From Sciurus carolinensis (lineage: Eukaryota; Chordata; Mammalia; Rodentia; Sciuridae), in assembly GCF_902686445.1 (NCBI RefSeq), contig NC_062213.1, positions 42,792,741-42,856,740 of the forward strand: 64,000 bases of DNA, in the 5' to 3' direction. The notes beneath the pieces are model-generated. The model searched no databases and was not told the origin of the DNA. It saw nothing but the letters and a program-made list of their open reading frames with translations. Shown here piece by piece: positions 44,954-54,269 of this stretch. Both the position numbers and the translations under genes were made by a program. How positions within the stretch are numbered: the first letter of the stretch is position 1; every line of letters starts with the position of its first letter.

Positions 44954-45999
44954 AAAAACCCTTCCAAAAAACAAAACAAAACAAAAAAGCCCTGGGCAAG
45001 ATGGATTCTCAGTTGAACTCTACCAGACTTTTAAAGAAGAACTAATTTTAATGCTCCCCATATTATTCTGTGAAATAAAAAGGAATGGAGCACTTCCAAA
45101 TTCATTCTATGAAGCCAGTATCACCCTCATATTAAAACTACATAAGAACACATGAAAGAAAAAAAAAAAACTACAGACCAATATACCTGATGAACTTAGA
45201 TGTAAAAATTCTTAATAAAATATTAGCAAATCATATTCAATAACATATTAAGAAGACTGTTTATCATGACCAAGCTGTTTTTATCCCAGCACTGCATAAA
45301 TGGTTTAACATATACAAATCAACAAAGGTAATTCAATACATATATAAAATTAAGAACAAAAACCACACAGTCATCTCAATGCATAGAAAGCCTTTGACAA
45401 AAGTCAGCATCAATTCATGATTTTTAAAAAGCCAAAGAAACTAGGGATACAAGGAACTTACCTCAATATCATAAAGGCTATATACAACAAACCCAGAGCC
45501 AACATCACAGTGAATGAGGAAAATCTGAAAGCATTTCCTTTCAAATCTGGAACAAGACAAGAATATTCATTCTCACCACTCCTATTCAATAGAGTACTAC
45601 TGCTCCTATTCAATATGGTACTATAAATTCTAGCCACAGCAATTAGACAAGAGAAGGAAATAAAAGAAATAGAAATAGAAAGGGAAGAGGTCAAATTATC
45701 ATTGTTTGCAGATGATATGCTCCTATACTTGGAAGATCCAAAAGGCACCACCAAAAGAATGCTAGAGCTAAAAATGAAATTCAGCAAAGTAGCAGGTTAC
45801 AAACACGACATAGAAAAATCAATAGCTTTCCTATGCACCAAACATGAATCTGCTGAGAAAGAAATCAGGAAAACAATCCCATTCACGATAGTCTCAAAAA
45901 AAAAAAAAAAAAAATCACCTCACGAATAAATCTAACCAAAGAGGTGAAAGATCTCTATAATGAAGACTATAGAGTACTGAAGGAAAAAAAAGACACAAG

Positions 46000-46013
46000 A
46001 AGATAGACCTTCC
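46000..46013. repeat. Left TSD of L1 copy 2
   Basis: aagatagaccttcc, repeated exactly at 51,775-51,788 after the copy 2 poly-A tail. Confidence 0.9.
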
Positions 46014-46653
46014 GCCCGCTAGCGAGAGCCTTTCCGACCAGAACAAGCTCCGAGTCCCGGAGCCCCTGCAGCGCAGCGTACTCCAGCAACGAACCAGCGG
46101 AGAGCCGCGATCCGCAGGGCATCCAGAGACCTCTTCAGGCGGCTCTGCCCACTCGGGCTGCGGGCTCTCTTCACGGGGCGATCCAAGATGGCGGCCTAGA
46201 GGGAGACTGCACCCCCAGTTGCTTCAGAACCCTGGAGTTAAGAAGGGGAGGCATTGAGAGACTCGGACTGAAATAGAGCCACGGGTGAGTCTGCCCACTG
46301 GGTAAAGCTTGGCCCGGGTGGCAGGCCCAGATAGAGGTGGCTTATTGGAGCCGGGCAGGGCAGCTAGAGTCTTCCCAAGGTAGCCTTCCACACTCCGGCA
46401 GTGGGCTCCTCCCACACGGCCAGCTGCACGGCGCAGGCCCACAGTGAGAGCATTTCCGCACAGAGCCAGTTCCAAACCGTGGAACCAGTAGGGGGCTAGG
46501 GGCAGTTTTCTTCGGATGAGCTGCTTTATCAGATTCCTCCAAGACATCAGGCTACTGAAGGCTGGGAGGTGATACACTGGAAATCTACCGGGACACTATA
46601 AGCCAATAGCGGAAAACTACAATATCTCAGGGTCCCACTGACAACTGACCATT
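46014..46653 (+). promoter_or_regulatory. L1 copy 2 5'UTR / promoter (type B)
   Basis: A YY1-type box (caagatggcggcc, 46,184-46,196) and the next ~120 bp are homologous to the start of type A (gtgagtctgccc, tgagagactcgg). The ~67-bp array of type A is absent. Unusually, about 170 bp of GC-rich sequence lies upstream of the YY1 box yet inside the TSD. Its first ~45 bp resemble 46,436-46,480, suggesting a partial upstream repeat unit (monomer). Confidence 0.8.
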
Positions 46654-47700
46654 ATGAGAAAACAAGGGAAGAAAATGTCCCAAACAAACCTAGATACTAC
46701 ATCAATAAAACGCAATGACAGCACAGCAGAAGAAATGTCAGAAAGGGAGTTCAGAATGTACGTAATTAAAACGATCAGGGAAGCTAATGAGGAGATGAAA
46801 GAGCAAATGCAGGCATTGAAGGAGGAGATGAAAGAGCAAATGCAGGCATTAAATGATCGCACCAATCAACAGTTAAAAGACCAAATATGGGAAGCAAGAG
46901 ATCATTTCAATAAAGAGTTAGAGATACTGAAAAAAAAACAAACTGAAATACTTGAAATGAAGGAAACAATAAACCAAGTTAAAAACTCCATAGAAAGCAT
47001 AACTAATAGGATAGAACACCTGGAAGACAGAACCTCAGACATTGAAGACAAATTATTTAATCTTGAAAGCAAAGTTGGCCAAACAGAAAAGATGGTAAGA
47101 AATCATGAACAGAATCTACAAAAATTATGGGATATCATGAAAAGGCCAAATTTAAGAATTATTGGGATTGAGGAAGGCTTAGAGAAACAAACCAAAGGAA
47201 TGAACAATCTATTCAATGAAATAATAACAGAAAATTTCCCAAATCTGAAGAATGAAATGGAAAACCAAGTACAAGAGGCTTATAGAACTCCAAACATACA
47301 AAATTACAACAGACCCACACCAAGGCACATTATTATGAAAATACCTAACATACAAAATAAAGACAGAATTTTAAAGGCCGCGAGAGAAAAGAATCAAATT
47401 ACATTCAGAGGGAAACCAATAAGAATATCAGCAGATTTTTAAATCCAGACCCTAAAAGCTAGAAGGGCCTGAAACAACATATACCAAGCCCTGAAAGAAA
47501 ACGGATGCCAACCAAGAATCTTATACCCAGCAAAACTTACCTTCAAATTTGACGATGAAATAAGATCCTTCCATGATAAACAAAAGCTAAAGGAATTTAC
47601 AAAAAGAAAGCCAGCATTACAGAACATTCTCAGCAAAATATTCCATGAGGAAGAGATGAAAAACAACGATGCAAATCAGCAACAGGAGGTGCTAGCCTAA
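46654..47700 (+). pseudogene. L1 ORF1 (RNA-binding chaperone), two nonsense codons
   Basis: 348 codons plus stop, in one frame from ATG (46,654) to TAA (47,698-47,700); human ORF1p has 338 aa. N-terminal tail, then a long coiled coil (about residues 25-155) containing an 11-residue tandem duplication (EEMKEQMQALK/EEMKEQMQALN). The RRM begins at RPNLRIIGIEEG and the C-terminal domain has PTPRHIIMKIP. In-frame stops occur at 47,440-47,442 (TAA, where relatives have Ser) and 47,470-47,472 (TGA, where relatives have Trp). These would remove the last part of the C-terminal domain, needed for RNA binding. Confidence 0.92.
46789..46854 (+). repeat. 33-bp tandem duplication inside L1 ORF1
   Basis: Two adjacent 33-bp units (46,789-46,821 and 46,822-46,854) differ only at the last few positions. 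This is the same 11-codon coiled-coil duplication as in copy 1. Confidence 0.9.
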
Positions 47701-47731
47701 AGGAATAGCCAAATAAAGGAGAAACCAAATC

Positions 47732-50700
47732 ATGTCAAAAACAAATATGAGTCAATTGACTGGGAATACAAATCATATCACAATAATAACCCTGAATGTT
47801 AATGGACTGAATTCATCAATCAAAAGACACAGACTGGCAGATTGGATTAAAAAGAAAAATCCAACAATATGCTGCCTGCAAGAGACTCATCTCATAGAAA
47901 GAGACACCCATAGACTAAAGGTGAAAGGATGGGGAAAAACATACCATGCACACAGACACAGCAAAAAAGCTGGAGTATCCATCCTCATCTCAGATAATGT
48001 GGACTTCAAACCAAAACTAGTCAGAAGGGATAAAGAAGGACATTACATGCTGCTTAAGGGAAGCATAAATCAGCAAGACATAACAATCATAAATATCTAT
48101 GCCCCGAACATTGGCTCATCCACGTACGTCAAACAAATCATTCTCAATTACAGAATTCAAATAGACCACAACACAATAATACTAGGCGATTTTAACACAC
48201 CTCTCTCACCACTGGATAGATCGTCCAAACAAAAATTGAATAAAGAAACTATAGATCTCAACAACACAATCAGCAATTTAGACTTAACTGACATATATAG
48301 AATATGCCATCCAACAAAGAACGAATACACTTTCTTCTCAGCAGCACATGGATCCTTCTCTAAAATAGACCATATTTTATGCCACAAAGCTACTGTTAGC
48401 AAATACAAGAAGATAGAGATACTACCTTGTACTCTATCAGATCATAATGGATTGAAATTAGAAATAAATGACAGAATAAAAAACAGAAACTTCTCCAATA
48501 CCTGGAGACTAAATAATACACTATTATATGATGAATGGATAACAGAAGACATCAGGAGGGAAATAAAAAAATTCTTAGAAGTAAACGAGAACAAAGACAC
48601 ATCATATCAAAATATCTGGGACACTATGAAAGCAGTACTTAGAGGAAGATTTATTTCATGGGGTGCATTCAAAAAAAGAAGTAGAAATCAACAAATAAAC
48701 GACTTAACACTACAGCTCAAAGCACTAGAAAAAGAAGAGCAGACCAATACCAAAAGTATTAGAAGACAGGAAATAGTTAAAATCAGAGCCAAAATCAACG
48801 AAATCGAAACAAAAGAAACAATTGGAAAAATTAACAAAATAAATAGTTGGTTCTTTGAAAAAATAAATAAAATTGATAAACCCTTAGCCACACTAACAAA
48901 GAGAAAGAGGGAGAAAACTCAAATTACTAAAATTCGGAATGAACAAGGAAACATCACAACAGACACGAGTGAAATACAAAACATAATTAGAAGCTATTTC
49001 GAAAATCTATACTCCAACAAAACAGAAAACCTCAAAGACATCAACAAATTTCTAGAGACATATGAACTACCTAAACTGAACGAGGAGGACATACACAACT
49101 TAAATAAACCAATTTCAAGCAATGAAATAGAAGAGGTCATCAAAAGCCTACCAACAAAGAAAAGTCCAGGACCAGATGGGTTCTCAGCCGAGTTCTACAA
49201 AACCTTTAAAGAAGAGCTCATTCCAATACTTCTCAAACTATTCCATGAAATAGAAGAGGAGGGAACCCTACCAAACTCGTTCTATGAAGTCAATATCACC
49301 CTGATACCTAAACCAGACAGAGACACATCGAGGAAAGAAAATTTCAGACCAATATCCTTAATGAATATCGATGCAAAAATTCTCAACAAAATTTTAGCAA
49401 ATTGCATACAAATATATATTAAAAAGATAGTGCACCACGATCAAGTGGGTTTTATCCCAGGGATGCAAGGTTGGTTCAACATTCGGAAATCAATAAATGT
49501 CATTCACCATATCAACAGACTTAAAGTTAAGAATCACATGATTATTTCAATAGATGCAGAAAAAGCATTTCATAAAATACAGCATCCCTTCATGCTCAAA
49601 ACACTAGAAAAAATTGGGGTAGTGGGAACATTCCTAAACATTATAAAGGCAATCTACGCTAAGCCCATGGCTAATATCATTCTAAATGGTGAAAAACTAA
49701 AAGCGTTCCCCCTAAAAACTGGAACAAGGCAGGGATGCCCTCTTTCACTGCTTCTATTCAACATCGTCCTTGAGACTCTAGCCAGAGCAATCAGACAAAC
49801 CAAAGAAATTAAAGGGATACGAATAGGAAAAGAAGAACTCAAACTATCCCTGTTCGCTGATGACATGATTATATATTTAGAGGAACCTGGAAATTCCACC
49901 AGAAAACTTTTAGAACTCATAAGTGAATTCAGTAAAGTAGCAGGTTACAAGATCAATGCTCATAAATCCAATGCATTTTTATACATAAGTGATGAATCTT
50001 CAGAAAGAGAAATTAGGAAAACTACCCCATTCACAATAGCATCGAAAAAAATAAAATACTTGGGAATCAATCTCACAAAAGAGGTGAAAGACCTCTACAA
50101 TGAGAACTACAGAACACTAAAGAAAGAAATTAAAGAAAACCTTAGAAGATGGAAAGATCTCCCATGTTCCTGGATAGGCAGAATTAATATCGTCAAAATG
50201 GCTATACTACCTAAAGTGCTATACAGATTCAATGCAATTCCAATTAAAATCCCAATGATGTACCTTGCAGAAATAGAGCAAGCAATTATGAAATTCATCT
50301 GGAAGAATAAAAAACCTAGAATAGCTAAAGCAATCCTCAGTAGCAAGAGTGAAGCAGGGGGTATTGCAATACCAGATCTTCAACTCTACTACAAAGCAAT
50401 AGTAACAAAAACGGCATGGTATTGGTACCAAAATAGACAGGTAGATCAATGGTACAGAATAGAGGACATGGACATAAACCCAAATAAATACATTTTTCTC
50501 ATACTAGACAAAGGTTCCAACAATATGCAATGGAGAAAAGATAGCCTCTTCAACAAATGGTGCTGGGAAAACTGGAAAACCATATGCAATAGAATGAAAT
50601 TAAACCCCTATCTCTCACCCTACACAAAACTCAACTCAAAGTGGATCAAGGACCTTGGAATCAGACCAGAGACCCTCCATCTTATAGAAGAAAAAGTAGG

Positions 50701-51576
50701 TCCAAATCTTCAACTTGTTGGCTCAGGATCAGATTTCCTTAACAGGACACCCATAGCACAAGAAATAAAAGCAAGAATCAACAACTGGGATAGATTCAAA
50801 CTTAAAAGCTTTCTCTCAGCAAAGGAAACTATCAGAAATGTGAAGAAAGAGCCTACAGAGTGGGAGAATATCTTTGCCAACCATACCTCAGATAGAGCGC
50901 TAATTTCCAGAATCTATAAAGAACTCAAAAAACTCTACACGAAGAATACAAATAATCCAATCAACAAATGGGCTAAGGAAATGAACAGACACTTCACAGA
51001 AGAAGATGTACAAGTAATCAACAGATATATGAAAAAATGTTCAACATCCCTAGTAATAAGGGAAATGCAAATCAAAACTACCCTAAGATTTCATCTCACC
51101 CCAATTAGAATGGCGATTATCAAGAATACAACAATAGGTGTTGGCGAGGATGTGGTGAAAAAGGAACACTCATACATTGCTGGTGGGGTTGCAAATTAGT
51201 GCAGCCACTCTGGAAAGCAGTGTGGAGATTCCTCAGAAAGCTTGGAATGGAAACACCATTTGACCCAGCTATCCCACTCCTTGGCCTATACCCAAAGGAC
51301 TTAAAATCAGCATACTACAGAGATACAGCCACATCAATGTTCATTGCTGCTCAATTCACCATAGCCAGATTGTGGAACCAACCTAGATGCCCTTCAGTTG
51401 ATGAATGGATAAAGAAACTGTGGCATATTTATACAATGGAATATTACTCCGCAATGAAGAATGATAAAATTATGGCATTTGTAGGCAAATGGTCGAAATT
51501 GGAGAATATCATGCTAAGTGAGATAAGCCAATCTCAAAAAACTAAAGGTCGAATGATCTCGCTGATAAGCGGATGA
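47732..51576 (+). pseudogene. L1 ORF2 (endonuclease/reverse transcriptase), 4-bp deletion
   Basis: The longest open frame in the window: 1,155 codons uninterrupted (47,732-51,199), then the true C-terminus in another frame (51,199-51,576). Endonuclease motifs [18 protein letters not shown] and SDHNGL and the RT box FADDM (49,853 on) are intact. About 4 bp are missing near 51,130 (aatacaacaatagg here, aatacaagcaacaatagg in copy 3). The shift replaces the Cys/His segment and final ~150 residues. Motif A reads [11 protein letters not shown], with His where copy 1 has Asp directly after AF; the catalytic first Asp is kept. Motif B reads QGCPLSLLL where copy 1 has a Pro. The start may instead be a downstream Met. 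Confidence 0.92.
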
Positions 51577-51774
51577 GGACATATAATGGGGGGTGGGAGG
51601 GGCTAGCATTAGGTTTAGGGTTAGGTTTAGAGTTAGGCTAAGGACAGCGGCAAGAATGAAGGAAAGAAGGACTGTGTAGAGGGAAAAGAGGGGTGGGAGG
51701 GGTGGGGGGAGGGGAAAAATAAAATAAACATCATTACCCTATGTAAATGTAAAAAAATTAAAAAAAATAAAAAA
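51577..51774 (+). promoter_or_regulatory. L1 copy 2 3'UTR with telomere-like block
   Basis: A G-rich tract (ggggggtgggaggggct) is followed by degenerate TTAGGG-like units at 51,603-51,642. A second G-rich tract (gaggggtgggaggggtgg) and an A-rich tail follow. The 3'UTR is shorter than in copy 3: it lacks the conserved catgtacaaacag segment before the tail. Confidence 0.8.
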
Positions 51775-51791
51775 AAGATAGACCTTCCATG
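51775..51791. repeat. Shared TSD: right of copy 2, left of copy 3
   Basis: aagatagaccttccatg. The first 14 bp duplicate 46,000-46,013 (copy 2); all 17 bp match 58,314-58,330 with one mismatch (copy 3). One target site therefore served two L1 insertions. Confidence 0.88.
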
Positions 51792-53200
51792 GGAGATTCA
51801 AGATGGGAGACTGCGTTCCTTGTCACTCTGTAACTCCAGTTTCAAGCAGAGGATATCTGTTTCTTGGTGAGGCAGTTTTTGCTGCTTATCGATCCCCTGC
51901 TGTTTACCCCATTTTTCTGCTCTGATCACCTGCAGTCTGCCAGTATATCGACGCCTTTTTTGAGTGCAGATTGCTCACTGTCAGGCACCTATCATCTGCC
52001 GTTTGCCTGCCTAACCTCTGTCCATCTCCTGCCTTACACCTATCCATCACCCAACGCATGAGTTCACCTCCGGATCGTCTGAGAACAGTCAACAAACTGA
52101 TTGCTGACCACCAAGTGGAACACCAGCTGCTTGCTGTTGCCTGGAAGTTCACTGTTACAGTACCTGCAGGTTTGATTACACGTGGCTGCCGCCATTTTGA
52201 GACAACAGCCAGGCCCTGTAGGACCCCGGCCAGACTGACTGAGCCCCGTCGCCAGGATACCTCAGCCCGACCAATCACTCCCTGCCTCTGGGGCCCTCAC
52301 ATCGACTGACTGCTCCCTGCCGCCAGGAACCCCAGACCAACTGACTGTACCCTATCACCGGGACCCCAGACTGACTGATTACACCCGGCCTCCAGGATCC
52401 CACAACCACACCAAACACACTGGACCTCCAGGACCCCTGCCTGACCAACCGCATCCCACTTCCAGGACCTCCAACTGACCATGTCCACACCCTGAGCTGC
52501 AGCTCCCCATTTGCCAACACATTTCAAAGCCAGAGCAGCCATCTTGGATAATCCTGGAAGCCGGAGCTCCAATCTTTAGGTGGAGCAAATCCCATCCTGA
52601 GACACCTGCTGGAGCTTGAAGCTCATTTTCAGGTACCTCTCATGCATCATGCTACTGAACACTGGGAGGTTTCACTACTATATGACTGTTAAACTGTAGA
52701 TTTTCTTTATTCTCCTTATTGAAAAAATTTACATTTTTAATTCTTTACTTTCCTTGCTCTCTTTTCCTTTTGTTTACCTGTTTCCTCAGAGTGTCTTTCT
52801 CCCTTTTTTGCATGCTAACATCCAATTTCTTTTGATTACACTCTCACCCTTTCTATTATCTAGAACTTCTGTATAATCTTTTCTTATCCCATTAACAGCC
52901 ACGTTCTACATCCCTCTGCATCCTCTTTGTCCTCCATTAGAAACTGCAGAACTTATTGCAAATCTGTTTGTTTTACTGAAGATAATATTTAAACTCATTC
53001 TGTTTATTATGACAATTTTGTTATTGTCCTCATAGGGGCTATTTGGTTTAGGATTGCACAGTGTCTGAATTGGACATTGCTAATATTGATCTCCCCTTAA
53101 AGAAAGGGTTTTGGAAACCTATAGGGCCACTATAAACCTATAGGGGGAAATCTGCAATACCCCAGATCTGCACTGCTAGAGGGGAAGATACATGAACAAC
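51792..53200 (+). promoter_or_regulatory. L1 copy 3 5'UTR (type C) with ~35-bp repeats
   Basis: Begins near a YY1-like box (caagatggg, 51,799). The part at 52,233-52,480 is a C-rich minisatellite of 30-36-bp units sharing gactgact and ccaggac/ccaggaa words. It is followed by a T-rich part (52,680-52,990) as in the old L1. Two further ccatttt/ccatctt words in reverse (52,192 and 52,540) resemble minus-strand YY1 cores. It is unlike the type A and B 5'UTRs downstream of the first bases. Confidence 0.75.
52233..52480 (+). repeat. ~35-bp minisatellite in L1 5'UTR
   Basis: Unit starts gactgactg/gaccaatca recur at 52,233, 52,269, 52,304 and 52,339 (spacing 35-36), then about 52,370 and onward with looser spacing. 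Roughly seven units in all. Confidence 0.75.
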
Positions 53201-54213
53201 ATGAAAAAACAAGGGAAGAAAATCATCCAAACAAATCTACATTCTATATTAATAGAATCCAATGACAGTATGTTAAAAGAAACGTCAGAAAAGGACTTCA
53301 GATTATACATGATTAAGATGATTCATGAAGCAAAGGATGAGATAAGAGAGCAAATGCAGGCAATGAATGATAATACCAATAAGCTGAAAGAGCACCTGCA
53401 GGAAGCAAAAGATTATTTCAACAAAGAGATAGAGATTCTCAAAAAAAAAACCAAACGGAAATCCTTGAAATGAAGGAAACAATAACCCAAATAAAAAAAT
53501 CAATGGAAAGCATCACCAAAAGACTAGACCACTTGGAAGACAGAACCTCAGACAATGAAGACAAAATATTTAATCTTGAAAATAAAGTTGCCCAAACAGA
53601 GAAGATGGTAAGAAATCATGAACAGAATCTCCAAGAACTATGGGACATCATGAAAAGACCAAATTTAAGAATTATCGGGATTGAGGAAGGCACAGAGATA
53701 CAAAGCAAAGGAATGAACAACCTATTCAATGAAATAATATCAGAAAATTTCCCAAACCTGAAGAATGAAATGGAAAATCAAATACAAGAGGCTTACAGAA
53801 CACCAAATGCACAAAATCACAACAGATCCACACCAAGGCACATTATAATGAAAATGCCTAAAATACAAAATAAAGATAGGATTTTGAAGGCCGTGAGAGA
53901 AAAGCATCAGATTACATATAGGGGGAGACCAATACAGATAGCAGCTGACTTCTCAACCCAGACTCTAAAAGCTAGAAGGGCCTGGAACAACATATTTCAA
54001 GCTCTGAAAGAACATGGTTGCCAACCAAGAATCCTATACCCAGCAAAACTAGCCTTCAGATTTGAAGATGAAATAAAATCCTTCCATGATTAACAAAAGT
54101 TAAAAGAATTTACAAATAGAAAGCCTGCACTACAGAATGTTCTCAACAAAATATTCCATGAGCAGGAAATGAAAAACAACAATGGAGGTCAGCAAAGGGA
54201 GGAACTACCTTAG
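53192..54213 (+). pseudogene. L1 ORF1, frameshift and nonsense
   Basis: Frame 1 (53,192-53,473) encodes the N-terminus and part of the coiled coil with a single copy of the EQMQA block. A frameshift at the A-run near 53,440-53,450 moves into frame 2 (53,470-54,093), which carries the rest of the coiled coil, RRM (RPNLRIIGIEEG) and C-terminal domain. A premature TAA at 54,091-54,093 precedes the expected end (TAG 54,211-54,213). The start by homology is the ATG at 53,201 (MKKQGKK). Confidence 0.88.
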
Positions 54214-54269
54214 AGAAAAACCACTCAAAGGAGAAACCAAGTCAACTTAAAAACCAAAAATAAGCCCAA

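Larger units (their letters stand above)
43391..45930 (+). pseudogene. Old L1 ORF2 remnant (EN and RT)
   Basis: Broken endonuclease pieces (TYRIYQPTTAETFFSAAH with KIDHILGHEA at 43,836-44,036) are followed by RT pieces. At 44,919-45,155 there is SPGQDGFSVELYQTFKEEL. At 45,702-45,929 there is [19 protein letters not shown], keeping the catalytic Asp pair. At least five frame breaks and two SINE insertions make it clearly dead. Confidence 0.82.
41386..45999 (+). mobile_element. Old full-length-type L1, 5' part (split)
   Basis: Begins with a YY1-like start (gagattcaagatggcagatt). A long decayed 5'UTR with a T-rich part (about 42,560-42,960) follows, then ORF2 endonuclease and RT remnants. ORF1 is not recognisable: 5'UTR-like DNA runs to about 43,390 and is followed directly by endonuclease sequence. 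Two ID SINEs interrupt it. It stops at a TSD where L1 copy 2 begins and resumes at 58,331. A degenerate (ATAG)n tract lies at 43,626-43,690. Confidence 0.82.
46014..51774 (+). mobile_element. Full-length LINE-1, copy 2 (innermost insertion)
   Basis: A near-complete L1 of about 5.76 kb with perfect 14-bp TSDs. It has a compact 5'UTR (640 bp, type B), ORF1 with two nonsense codons, ORF2 with one 4-bp deletion near its end, a 3'UTR with telomere-like repeats, and an A-rich tail. Its target is the left TSD of L1 copy 3, so it is the younger of the two. Fewer lesions than copy 3 agree with that order. Confidence 0.95.

Noticed and set aside
49654..50449. Minus-strand open frames opposite ORF2 of L1 copy 2
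   Set aside because: They are complements of a conserved coding region and recur as shadows opposite ORF2 in every L1 copy. No independent evidence of coding.
51577..51774. Copy 2 poly-A tail carrying a 3' transduction
   Set aside because: After the G-rich 3'UTR there is only a short A-rich tail before the TSD. No extra unique sequence is present.
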